Assembly: GCA_948441945.1 (NCBI GenBank)
Contig: CAOJQV010000007.1
Span: 1 to 47,410 of the forward strand
DNA: 47,410 nt
Source: an uncultured Clostridium sp.
GTDB lineage: Bacteria > Bacillota > Clostridia > TANB77 > CAG-508
Reading direction: 5' to 3'
The notes under the pieces were generated by a model. The model was not told where the DNA came from. It did no database searches and saw only the letters and a list, made by a program, of their open reading frames with translations. Positions 19,639-28,309 of the stretch are shown here, one piece after another (positions within the stretch are counted from its first letter, which is position 1; every line of letters starts with the position of its first letter). The position numbers were made by a program, and so were the translations under genes.

Positions 19639-21099
19639 ATGAACTTAATTGATGAAAGTTTCGAACCAAAAAAAGTAGACAATTCTAAAAAAATGACAAA
19701 AATAATTTTAATATTTATGTCTATTTTAATAGTAGCTATTATAGGAATAGTAGTTGCAATAATGTACATACAAGAAAATACATTAAAACTCTATATAAAT
19801 GGTGCTGTTAATGAAAAAGTGAAAGAAATGATGGTAGAAGAAAATGGAACAATATACTTCCCAATAAAAGAAATATCATCATATTTAGGATATCAAAGTT
19901 TTAATGGAGAATATACAGAAAAATCAGAAGAAGCAAGTAAATGCTATATTCAAAGTGAAGATGAAATAGCAAACTTTGCTTTGAATTCAAATACTATATA
20001 TAAATTAGAAATTTCAGACAGTACTGCAAACTATGACTATTTTAATGCATCTAAACCAGTAAAAGCAATAAATGGAAAATTATATGCTAGTATAGACGCA
20101 ATAGAAAATGCATTTAATGTCACATTTACAAATGATGTTGAAAACAAAAAAATCTATTTTTATACAATGCCATACTTAATAGACTTTTACTCATCAAAGG
20201 TTTTAGATTATGGATATGAAGTAATAAGTGATGAATATGTTAATAAAAAGACTATACTAAATGACATGTTAGTAGTAGTAAAGGAACAAGGAAAAAGCTA
20301 TGCAGTAATTGATACAAAAGGTAATGCGGTAATAGAACCTAAATACTCTAATATAGAATATCTACCAAATTCAGGAGACTTCTTGGTTACTAGCAATAAC
20401 AAAGTAGGAGTTATATCAAGTAAAAGAGAAACAAAAATACAATTATTGTATGATGGACTAGAATTAATTGATAGTAATACAGGATTATTCTTAGCAAGTA
20501 GAGATGGTAAATATGGTATACTTGACTCAAGAGGAAATACAAAAGTTTATATAGAATATGATGGAATAGGAATTGATAGTACTAAATTTGAACAAAATGG
20601 AATAAAAAATAGATATTTATTAGATAATGGAATGATACCAGCTAGAAAGGACAAGCTATGGGGAGCATTTGATAAAAATGGAAACACAGTACTTGACTTT
20701 GAATATGATAGCTTTGGATATATAGCTACAACTAATAAAGATGCAATTAACTTGCTAATTATACCAGACTATAATGTTATGGTTGTAGCAAAAGATAAAA
20801 AATATGCATTAGTAAATTCAGTAGGAACAAGGCTATGCAACTGGGTTTTAGATGATGTATATATGACAATAAGTGCAGGAACAAAATATTATAACATGAA
20901 TTATAATAACACTTCAGCAAATGTATTAGACTTCTTAGACGAAATAGGAGTTAAACCAAGTAAAAAGAATAATAAACAGAATAATTCTTCATCAGAAGAA
21001 AGTGGAAGTAGAAATCAAATAGAAGAAAATACTGTAACAGAGAACACACAAGTAGAAGAACAACAAACAGATACAGAACAGCAACAGCCACAAGAATAA
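19639..21099 (+). CDS. membrane-anchored WG-repeat protein
   Basis: The 486-aa protein has a short cytoplasmic start (MNLIDESFEPKKVDNSKK) and one membrane helix (ILIFMSILIVAIIGIVVAIM). A copper-amine-oxidase-N-like domain follows (LKLYINGAVNEKVKEMM..YFPIKEISSYLGY..KLYASIDAIENAF). At least four WG repeats come next (YAVIDTKGNAVIEPKYSNIE, KYGILDSRGNTKVYIEYDGI, LWGAFDKNGNTVLDFEYDSF). The tail is Glu/Gln/Thr-rich. WG repeats form beta structures of mostly unknown role; the protein is probably extracytoplasmic and envelope-associated. A ggagg box inside the end of tgt serves its ATG. Confidence 0.75.
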   Translation: MNLIDESFEPKKVDNSKKMTKIILIFMSILIVAIIGIVVAIMYIQENTLKLYINGAVNEKVKEMMVEENGTIYFPIKEISSYLGYQSFNGEYTEKSEEASKCYIQSEDEIANFALNSNTIYKLEISDSTANYDYFNASKPVKAINGKLYASIDAIENAFNVTFTNDVENKKIYFYTMPYLIDFYSSKVLDYGYEVISDEYVNKKTILNDMLVVVKEQGKSYAVIDTKGNAVIEPKYSNIEYLPNSGDFLVTSNNKVGVISSKRETKIQLLYDGLELIDSNTGLFLASRDGKYGILDSRGNTKVYIEYDGIGIDSTKFEQNGIKNRYLLDNGMIPARKDKLWGAFDKNGNTVLDFEYDSFGYIATTNKDAINLLIIPDYNVMVVAKDKKYALVNSVGTRLCNWVLDDVYMTISAGTKYYNMNYNNTSANVLDFLDEIGVKPSKKNNKQNNSSSEESGSRNQIEENTVTENTQVEEQQTDTEQQQPQE

Positions 21100-21116
21100 A
21101 ATAAATTAATAAAAAT

Positions 21117-21145
21117 AGAGCAGAATTTAAAGAATTCTGTTCTAA
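21117..21145 (+). terminator. terminator after the WG-repeat gene
   Basis: Stem agagcagaatt/gaattctgttct with a short A-rich loop, followed by aatatttt. Confidence 0.6.
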
Positions 21146-21293
21146 TATTTTGTGTAAAAAAGGAGAATAAAATAGAAAAATATTACAAAATAGAAACAAT
21201 GTTACAAAACTATTAAATGTATATTACAATTGTATGAAACCTATTGACATTGAAATAAAAAAGAATAAAATTATAGCATAGGAGAAAAGCAAT

Positions 21294-21843
21294 ATGAGAA
21301 TTATAAGTGGAACTGCAAGAGGAACTAAACTTCACACTTTAGAGCGGAATGAAAACAAGACCAACATTAGATAGAGTTAAAGAATCATTATTTAACATTA
21401 TACAAAATGAAATACCAAACTCAATCTTTCTAGACTTGTTTTCAGGAAGTGGAGCAATAGGACTAGAAGCAGCAAGTAGAGGAGCAAAAAAAGCTATTTT
21501 ATGTGACAAGTCAAAAGAAGCAATACAAATAATAAAAAAGAATATTGAAAAAACACATTTAGAAGACAGAACGGAATTATATCAATTAGATTATGAAAAG
21601 TTACTAAAAAATAATATAAAAGAAGAACTTGACATTATATATATAGATCCACCATATAAAACAGATTATGCAATTAAAGCAATTCACATTATAATTGAAA
21701 ATAAATTAATTAATGAAAAAACTAATATAATTGTAGAAACAGACAATGAAGAAATTATAAATCAAATAGAAGAAATAGAACTAATAGACAAAAGGAAGTA
21801 TGGAAGAGTGACATTAGCGTTTTTTAAGATAAGAAAGGGGTAA
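21294..21843 (+). CDS. rsmD: 16S rRNA (guanine-966-N2)-methyltransferase RsmD; CGG +1 shift near the start
   Basis: RsmD methylates G966 of 16S rRNA close to the P site. The product reads MRIISGTARGTKLHTLE, then G by skipping a C, then MKTRPTLDRVKESLFN. Further on are the SAM-binding FLDLFSGSGAIGLEAASRG and the catalytic IDPPY. Corrected length is about 182 aa, normal for the family. The in-frame CGG is at 21345; without a shift translation stops within about ten codons. The conserved RPTLDRVKE block lies only in the shifted frame, so the gene is functional only if the shift occurs. A ggag box precedes ATG 21294, and a TTGACA-like promoter may lie near 21243. The 167-aa gene follows 3 bases later. 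Confidence 0.88.
21345..21348 (+). other. CGG +1 recoding site 3 (rsmD)
   Basis: Zero frame GAG CGG AAT; shifted frame GAG (C) GGA ATG AAA, giving E-G-M-K just before the family block TRPTLDRVKE. Confidence 0.8.
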
Positions 21844-21846
21844 ACC

Positions 21847-22350
21847 ATGGAAATATTTGAGTTACTAGAATCATTAGAGGATATAATCGAAAGAAGTAGA
21901 AATCTACCTTTTTCAGCAAAAGGAATTGTTGATAAAGACGAGATGTTAGATTTAATAAAAGAAATAAGACTAAAACTTCCAGATGAATTAAAACAAGCAA
22001 AATGGGTAAAAGAAGAAAGACAACGTATATTAGTAGAAGCCCAAAAAGAAGCAGATGGAATTGTAAAAGAAGCAGAAAATAGAATAATTTCTATGATAGA
22101 TGAACATGAAATTACAAGAAAAGCTTATGAACAAAAGAAAGAAATAATAGAAAATGCAAATGAAAGGTCAAGAGAAATTTCAAATGGGACAAAAGAATAT
22201 GCAGATGAACTATTGTTACATACAGAAGAAGTACTAGAAACAACATTAGGAAATCTAGAAAATAGTATATCAGAAGCATTAAAAGTAATGGAAATATCAC
22301 TAGAAGATACAATAAAGACAGTTCAAAATAGTAGAAGAGAATTGAAATAA
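21847..22350 (+). CDS. coiled-coil protein of the rsmD neighbourhood (unknown function)
   Basis: The 167-aa acidic, helical protein contains LPFSAKGIVDKDEMLDLIKE, then KQAKWVKEERQRILVEAQKE and a long coiled coil rich in E, K, A. It resembles a clostridial family often labelled ATPase or F0 subunit b-like because of the coiled coil; no nucleotide-binding motif is visible. It starts 3 bases after rsmD, so the two are co-translated. A DivIVA-like scaffolding role is possible but not shown. Confidence 0.65.
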   Translation: MEIFELLESLEDIIERSRNLPFSAKGIVDKDEMLDLIKEIRLKLPDELKQAKWVKEERQRILVEAQKEADGIVKEAENRIISMIDEHEITRKAYEQKKEIIENANERSREISNGTKEYADELLLHTEEVLETTLGNLENSISEALKVMEISLEDTIKTVQNSRRELK

Positions 22351-22381
22351 TGTCCTCAGAGGGACGGTTCCTTTTGGGACA
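22351..22381 (+). repeat. REP-like palindrome, tgtcc type
   Basis: Starts tgtcctcagaggga and ends ttttgggaca, directly after the preceding stop. A degenerate tttttgtcctaaaaag follows and may be a partial second copy. Confidence 0.6.
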
Positions 22382-22432
22382 TTTTTGTCCTAAAAAGAAT
22401 CGTCTTTTAAATTGAAATATATTATGTGAAAG

Positions 22433-22463
22433 TGTGCCAAAAAGGGACGTCCCCTTTGGCACA
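22433..22463 (+). repeat. REP-like 31-bp palindrome before ftsK
   Basis: tgtgccaaaaaggg + acgtcccctttggcaca, identical in its 31 bases to the copy at 18444. It ends 16 bases before the ftsK start codon and leaves room for the aggagg-like box. Confidence 0.8.
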
Positions 22464-22478
22464 AAGTGGGAGGAAAAA

Positions 22479-24875
22479 ATGGCAAAAAGAAGAAGTAATA
22501 AAAAAAGTACAAAGAATAGAAAGAAAAAAGCATCTGGAATTGACTTAACAATTGTAGGATTAATAATATTAAGTATTTTATTAGCTGTATTAATTTATGG
22601 AAAATCAGGAATAATTGGTATTAAATTAAACGAAATATTAGGTGGAATGATAGGAATTATAAAATATATATTACCAATTGGAATATTTGCTGTAAGTATT
22701 AAAGTTGCTTGTGAAGATAAAGAATATTTAACATCAAAATTAATGCAATATGCAATATTTTTAATAAGCATTGCAGTTCTAATAAGTGTTTGTCAAATTA
22801 ATGCAAAAGAGTTATTAATAATAGATAGAGAAATGTCAGAAATAGTAAGAGATGCATATATAACTGGAACAACATCAGGTGGAGGGGGAGCATTGGGAGC
22901 AATACTTGCAGTTCCACTTGCAAAATTACTTAGCCCAATAGGAGCTATGATTTTATGTATTGGCGTTGTTATTATGTTTGCTGTGTTTACATTTGGAATA
23001 AATATATCTGAAATGATAAATAACTTTATGGAAAAAACAGAAGAAAATAGAGAAAATAAATTAGAAAGAAAACAACAATTAAAAGAAGAAAGACTAAAAG
23101 CTAGAGAAGATATATTAAAACAAAAAAATAGTCAAAAAGATATATTAAGAAGAGAAGCATTACAAGATAATAGTACAGATGGAGAACAAATAAAAATCAA
23201 CTTTGGTGGAAGACTTGTGGATGAAGAACCACCAAAAGGAAGAAAAAAATATGACCATAAAGATGATGATTTAGTTCCATTAACAAAATCATCTATACAA
23301 CCAGATGTAATAGAAAATAATCTATTCAAACAAGAAGAAGAAAAGAAAGAAGATAAAACTAAAGAAGTATTACAATTAGAACATGCTATGATAGTGGAAG
23401 ATGAAAACTATGAATATCCGCCATTAGAAATATTAAGCAAACCACCTAAAAAAGCATTAAAAGGTGGAGCTAAAGCTTTAACTGATACAGCAGCAAAACT
23501 TCAAAAAACATTATATAGTTTTGGAGTATCTGCAAAAGTTGAAAATGTCTCTGTAGGACCAGCAATTACAAGATATGAATTAAAACCAGCAGAAGGAGTA
23601 AGAGTTAGCAAAATAGCTAATTTAGCAGATGATATAGCATTAAACTTAGCAGCAGAGACAATAAGAATAGAAGCACCAATTCCAGGAAAACAAGCAGTTG
23701 GAATAGAAGTGCCAAATAAAGAAAAAGAAGCAGTTCATTTAAGAGAAGTATTAGAAAGTGACGAATTCCAAAACAATAAATCAAAATTAACAGTAGCACT
23801 AGGAAAAGACGTAGCAGGAGAAGTTCAATTAGCAGACATTGCCAAAATGCCACATGTACTAATTGCAGGTTCAACAGGTTCAGGAAAAAGTGTATGCATA
23901 AACACAATAATCACAAGTATCATATATAACAGTAAACCAAGTGAAGTAAAAATGGTTATGGTAGACCCAAAAGTAGTAGAACTTTCTGTATATAATGGGA
24001 TACCACATTTATTAATTCCAGTAGTAACAGACCCTAAAAAGGCAGCAGGAGCTCTTGCTTGGGCAGTTCAAGAAATGGATAATAGATACAATTTATTTGC
24101 CACAAAAGGAGTAAGAGATTTAAAAGGATATAACAAAGCAATAGAAAAAGAAGAAGGACAAGGTAAATTACCACAAATTGTAATTATAGTAGATGAGCTT
24201 GCAGACTTAATGATGGTAGCAGCAAAAGATGTAGAAGAAGCAATATGTCGTTTAGCACAAAAGGCAAGAGCTGCAGGAATGCACTTAGTAATTGCAACAC
24301 AAAGACCATCTGTTGATGTAATAACAGGATTAATTAAAGCAAATGTACCATCAAGAATAGCATTTGCAGTATCTTCACAAATAGATTCAAGAACAATATT
24401 AGACTCAGTAGGAGCAGAAAAACTATTAGGAAAAGGAGATATGCTATTTTTCCCATCAGGAGCACCAAAACCAGTCAGAGTCCAAGGAGCATTTGTATCA
24501 GATGATGAAGTAGAAAAAATAGTAGACTTTATAAAACAAAATGGAACAGCAACATATAGCGAAGATATTTTAGAAACAATTGAAAATGGCAATAAATCAG
24601 ATAAAGAATTAATGCAAGAACAAGCAGAAGATGATGAAACAGACCCATTTTTAAATGATGCAATAGAAGCTGTAATTGAACAAGGGCAAGCATCAACATC
24701 TTTTGTACAAAGAAGATTCAAAGTAGGATATGCAAGAGCAGGAAGAATTATAGACCAAATGGAAGAAAGAGGTATTATATCAGGATACCAAGGAAGCAAG
24801 CCAAGAGAAGTTTTAATGAGTAAAGAAAGATGGGAAGAATTAAAAATGGGAACTTCACCAGAGACAGAAGAATAG
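22479..24875 (+). CDS. ftsK: DNA translocase FtsK/SpoIIIE
   Basis: This protein pumps chromosomal DNA across the division or sporulation septum. The 798-aa protein has a basic start (MAKRRSNKKSTKNRKKK) and about four membrane helices (to residue ~190), then a charged linker. The motor follows, with an alpha-beta region (YSFGVSAKVENVSVGPAITR), Walker A (AGSTGSGKSVCINT), Walker B (IVIIVDELADLMM) and ATQRPSVDVITGLIKANVP. A C-terminal gamma winged helix ends it (STSFVQRRFKVGYARAGRI). I start at ATG 22479 because a ggagg box lies upstream; an upstream in-frame extension would translate the REP-like element. Confidence 0.96.
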   Translation: MAKRRSNKKSTKNRKKKASGIDLTIVGLIILSILLAVLIYGKSGIIGIKLNEILGGMIGIIKYILPIGIFAVSIKVACEDKEYLTSKLMQYAIFLISIAVLISVCQINAKELLIIDREMSEIVRDAYITGTTSGGGGALGAILAVPLAKLLSPIGAMILCIGVVIMFAVFTFGINISEMINNFMEKTEENRENKLERKQQLKEERLKAREDILKQKNSQKDILRREALQDNSTDGEQIKINFGGRLVDEEPPKGRKKYDHKDDDLVPLTKSSIQPDVIENNLFKQEEEKKEDKTKEVLQLEHAMIVEDENYEYPPLEILSKPPKKALKGGAKALTDTAAKLQKTLYSFGVSAKVENVSVGPAITRYELKPAEGVRVSKIANLADDIALNLAAETIRIEAPIPGKQAVGIEVPNKEKEAVHLREVLESDEFQNNKSKLTVALGKDVAGEVQLADIAKMPHVLIAGSTGSGKSVCINTIITSIIYNSKPSEVKMVMVDPKVVELSVYNGIPHLLIPVVTDPKKAAGALAWAVQEMDNRYNLFATKGVRDLKGYNKAIEKEEGQGKLPQIVIIVDELADLMMVAAKDVEEAICRLAQKARAAGMHLVIATQRPSVDVITGLIKANVPSRIAFAVSSQIDSRTILDSVGAEKLLGKGDMLFFPSGAPKPVRVQGAFVSDDEVEKIVDFIKQNGTATYSEDILETIENGNKSDKELMQEQAEDDETDPFLNDAIEAVIEQGQASTSFVQRRFKVGYARAGRIIDQMEERGIISGYQGSKPREVLMSKERWEELKMGTSPETEE

Positions 24876-24948
24876 AGGGCTGATAAAGATTTAACAAACT
24901 TCAATATATACAATTTATACTATATTTAAAAAGAAGGAGGATACAATT

Positions 24949-26517
24949 ATGCCACCAAAGAAAAAGAATTTACTAGAAAAAATAGTAAAAAAAGACTACA
25001 AAAATGAATTAGAAAAAATAATGGACGAAAAAAAATTTGATGAAAATGCAAGAAGTATCCTCTTAAGCATTTTATATAAAATAGATATAGCTTATAAAGA
25101 CATAGAAATAGTAAAAAAAGGAATGCAAAGTAAAGAAGAATATTTAGAAAATTTAATAAGTATAATAAAAAATAATTGTAGCAATATAAAAATAGTAAAA
25201 ATGAGTGATAAAGAAAACAAAATACCAAATAATAAAACTTATGTAATAGACAAAAATAAAAGGACAATTACATCTTATCCAATAGAAAGAAAGTTATTAT
25301 ATGCAATAGCCAAAATAGGAAAAAAAGAAAACATAATAAATGAAAAATATTTTATAATTAATGATACACTAGGAAATTTATTAAAAATAGGAAATAATAT
25401 TAATATTGTAGAACCATTAAGAGATTTTAATGGTTATTCATGGACAACTCTGCCACAAGAAATAGAAAGTATAGACCATAATTTAATTTATCAAAATTTA
25501 CGAATATTAGTAGGAGATAAGTTTTTAAATAAATGGATTATAAATAACGAATTTATGATAGACTATTTTGAAGAATTCAAAGATGAATTACAAAAAGAAT
25601 ATGGAAAAGAAAGCAAAAATACATTTATAAATGAATTATGTGGAATATCAATATTATTAGATATTAAGTATGATAACAAAAAAGAAAAGCAACTTATAAA
25701 AGAAAACAAAAATATCATGCAAGAATTAATAAAAGTTGAAAATAGAGAAAAATTTGTAGAAGAAACAACAAAAGAAAAAATGCAAATTGCTGAAAAAATC
25801 AAAAAAATAGATACAACCATTAATGACAAAAAACTATTAGAAAAAGAATATGCCGAAAGAAACTCAAAATTGCCATTAGAAAAGAAAATTTTTAGTATGA
25901 GAGTTTTATCTAAAATAATGGAAGAAGAAAGAAATAATTATCTAAAAGAATTAGAAAAACTAAATTATATATTAAAACCTAAAAACTTTATAAAATATAA
26001 GAAAGAATTACAAGAAAAAGCTGAATATTTAAAAATATTAAGAGAAGAAGATAAAAATGATGCATTAGAGAAAGTGAAATGTGAAATACAAAAAACATTT
26101 CTTAATATGTTAAAAGATAAAATTAAAAAAATAGAAACAAAGCAAGAAATGGAGAAACTAATATATAATTTTAGATATTATGTATTATTACCATATAATA
26201 ATGAAAAAACGATTAAAGAAATAAAAGAGATAGAAAAATTAATTGAAGAAGTAAGTAGAATAATAATAGATAAGGCAATTCAACTTAAAATAATTTCTAA
26301 AATGTCAAATGACAAACAAACAAATTATGAAATATTGAAAAATATTTTTGATATTAGAATAATAAAATTAGAAGACACTTATTTAAAAATCATAAAGGAA
26401 AAAGAGAAATATTATATACAATTGTTAGATGAAAATCTTTTTGAAGAAACAATTGAAATACCAATGCCTAAAAAACTGGAAGTAAAGCCAAATAAGAAGA
26501 TTGCTATTTGGTGTTAA
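24949..26517 (+). CDS. unknown protein, 522 aa, helical and coiled-coil rich
   Basis: A lysine- and glutamate-rich protein starting MPPKKKNLLEKIVKKDYKNE. A middle part contains mixed alpha/beta segments (NKTYVIDKNKRTITSYPIE, YFIINDTLGNLLKIGN). A long coiled coil runs roughly from residue 240 to 400 (KEKMQIAEKIKKIDTTINDK). The end is APIPMPKKL-like and basic (LEVKPNKKIAIWC). There are no membrane helices. I do not recognise the family. An aggagg box precedes the ATG. It lies 73 bases after ftsK and its end overlaps the leader of the next gene, suggesting one transcript. Confidence 0.7.
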   Translation: MPPKKKNLLEKIVKKDYKNELEKIMDEKKFDENARSILLSILYKIDIAYKDIEIVKKGMQSKEEYLENLISIIKNNCSNIKIVKMSDKENKIPNNKTYVIDKNKRTITSYPIERKLLYAIAKIGKKENIINEKYFIINDTLGNLLKIGNNINIVEPLRDFNGYSWTTLPQEIESIDHNLIYQNLRILVGDKFLNKWIINNEFMIDYFEEFKDELQKEYGKESKNTFINELCGISILLDIKYDNKKEKQLIKENKNIMQELIKVENREKFVEETTKEKMQIAEKIKKIDTTINDKKLLEKEYAERNSKLPLEKKIFSMRVLSKIMEEERNNYLKELEKLNYILKPKNFIKYKKELQEKAEYLKILREEDKNDALEKVKCEIQKTFLNMLKDKIKKIETKQEMEKLIYNFRYYVLLPYNNEKTIKEIKEIEKLIEEVSRIIIDKAIQLKIISKMSNDKQTNYEILKNIFDIRIIKLEDTYLKIIKEKEKYYIQLLDENLFEETIEIPMPKKLEVKPNKKIAIWC

Positions 26518-26572
26518 AGGAGGTTGGTTGGAAAATAATTGGCATTTGCCTAAGGAAGGGAAGAGAAAAAAT

Positions 26573-28222
26573 ATGAAAATTACATTTTTAGGAGCAACAA
26601 AAACAGTTACAGGTTCTAACTCCCTAGTAGAAGCTGCGGGAAAAAAATTTTTAGTTGATTGTGGAATGTGGCAAGGAAAAAAAGAATTAGAAGAGGAAAA
26701 TTTTCAAGAATTTGATTTTAATGTATCAGAAATTGATTTTGTCCTTTTAACACATGCTCATATAGACCATTCAGGAAGAATTCCTAAATTATATAAAGAA
26801 GGATTTAGAGGAAAGGTATATGCACACAAAGCAACTTGTGACTTATGTGCATTAATGCTTCCAGACAGTGGACATATTCAAGAAATGGAAAATGAGTGGA
26901 AAAACAGAAAAAGAATCAGAAAAGGGGAAAACCTCAGAGAACCTCTTTACACTGCAGAAGAGGCAGCAAGATGTCTTGAAATATTTGAACCAGTTAAATA
27001 TGATGAAATTATAGATATAACACCAGAAATTCATGTAAGATTTAATGATGCAGGACATATGTTAGGTTCTAGTGTGATTGAATTATGGGTAAAAGAAGAG
27101 AAGAAGGAAACCAAAACAGTATTTACAGGTGATTTAGGAAATAATGATATTCCACTTTTAAGTGAACCAACAATGATAGAAGATGCAGACTATTTAGTTA
27201 TGGAATCAACTTATGGAAGTAGATTACACACAAAAAATGAAGAAAAAGCAGAATTATTTTTAAACATTGTATCAGAAACATTAGAAAGAAAAGGAACAGT
27301 TGTAATTCCATCATTTGCAGTAGGAAGAACACAAGAAATCTTATATGAATTAAATAAAATAAAAGAAACAAGAGATGATGAAAAATTTTTAAGAGAATAT
27401 GAAACATTAATGAAAACACCAGTATATGTAGACAGTCCACTAGCAATATCTGCAACAGAAGTATTTAAGGAAAATATGGATTTATTTGATGAAGAAACAC
27501 AAGAAGAAATGATGAAAGGAGACCACCCTTTAGAATTTCCAGGATTAAAGTTTACAGTAACAGCAGATGAATCAAAAGCTTTAAATGCAAGTCAAGAACC
27601 AAGCATAATAATATCAGCAAGTGGAATGTGTGAAGTAGGAAGAATAAAACATCATTTAAAACACAATTTATGGAATCCAAATTCTACCATACTATTTGTA
27701 GGATATCAAGCTCCAGGAACATTAGGATATAGCATAGTAAATGGAGCAAAAAAAGTTAAAATATTTGGAGAAGAAATAGCAGTAAATGCAAGAATAGAAT
27801 ATTTAGAAGGATATTCAGGACACGCAGACCAAGAAGGACTAATGAACTTTATATATTCTTTTATAGAAAAGCCAAAACAAGTATTTTTAGTACATGGAGA
27901 AGAAGACTCTCAAGAAGTATTAGGACAAAAGATTGAAGAAGAAGCAGAGTTACCTGTTATAATACCTAGATATGGGGAAACTTATCAGCTAGACAAAGAA
28001 AATGAAGTAAAATTAACTAATAAGATAGAGAAAAAATTACCATTAAATATGAAATCAGAAGTATTAAATAGACTTGAAAAACTAAAATCAGAAATATTAG
28101 ATATGGATGTAGCTGTAAGAGAAGATATAAATAACAATGAATTAAGAGATGCAGACATATTTAGAATTAATGAAAAAATGAAAGATTTAGAAAAACAAAT
28201 TTTAAAAGTTATAGAAGGATAA
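26573..28222 (+). CDS. beta-CASP metallo-beta-lactamase-fold RNA hydrolase
   Basis: The 549-aa protein starts MKITFLGATKTVTGSNSLVE. It has the metal motif LTHAHIDHSGRIPKLY, the later FTGDLGNND, the beta-CASP signature SFAVGRTQEILYEL and ISASGMCEVGRIKHHLK, and the RMMBL-type EGYSGHADQEGL and VHGEEDS. Such proteins resemble the eukaryotic CPSF73/YSH1 group and process RNA. Start ATG 26573 follows a ggaaggga box; the frame is open further upstream but overlaps the preceding gene. Confidence 0.88.
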   Translation: MKITFLGATKTVTGSNSLVEAAGKKFLVDCGMWQGKKELEEENFQEFDFNVSEIDFVLLTHAHIDHSGRIPKLYKEGFRGKVYAHKATCDLCALMLPDSGHIQEMENEWKNRKRIRKGENLREPLYTAEEAARCLEIFEPVKYDEIIDITPEIHVRFNDAGHMLGSSVIELWVKEEKKETKTVFTGDLGNNDIPLLSEPTMIEDADYLVMESTYGSRLHTKNEEKAELFLNIVSETLERKGTVVIPSFAVGRTQEILYELNKIKETRDDEKFLREYETLMKTPVYVDSPLAISATEVFKENMDLFDEETQEEMMKGDHPLEFPGLKFTVTADESKALNASQEPSIIISASGMCEVGRIKHHLKHNLWNPNSTILFVGYQAPGTLGYSIVNGAKKVKIFGEEIAVNARIEYLEGYSGHADQEGLMNFIYSFIEKPKQVFLVHGEEDSQEVLGQKIEEEAELPVIIPRYGETYQLDKENEVKLTNKIEKKLPLNMKSEVLNRLEKLKSEILDMDVAVREDINNNELRDADIFRINEKMKDLEKQILKVIEG

Positions 28223-28253
28223 TGTGCCAATGGGGACGTCCCTTTTCGGCACA
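28223..28253 (+). repeat. REP-like palindrome, first of an inverted pair
   Basis: tgtgccaatgggg + acgtcccttttcggcaca immediately after the stop of the RNA hydrolase gene. Confidence 0.8.
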
Positions 28254-28265
28254 AAAAGAGAAAAT

Positions 28266-28296
28266 TGTGCCAAAAAGGGACGTCCCCATTGGCACA
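28266..28296 (+). repeat. REP-like palindrome, second of an inverted pair
   Basis: tgtgccaaaaaggg + acgtccccattggcaca. It is the reverse complement of the copy at 28223 except for one base (cggcac against tggcac type), 12 bases away: a REP doublet. Confidence 0.8.
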
Positions 28297-28309
28297 GAAG
28301 GGAACTAAA

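Noticed and set aside
28223..28309. Upstream in-frame extensions of GH15, tpiA and ftsK through the palindromes
   Set aside because: The extensions translate only the repeat ([13 protein letters not shown]), while good ribosome binding sites lie after it at the later ATGs.
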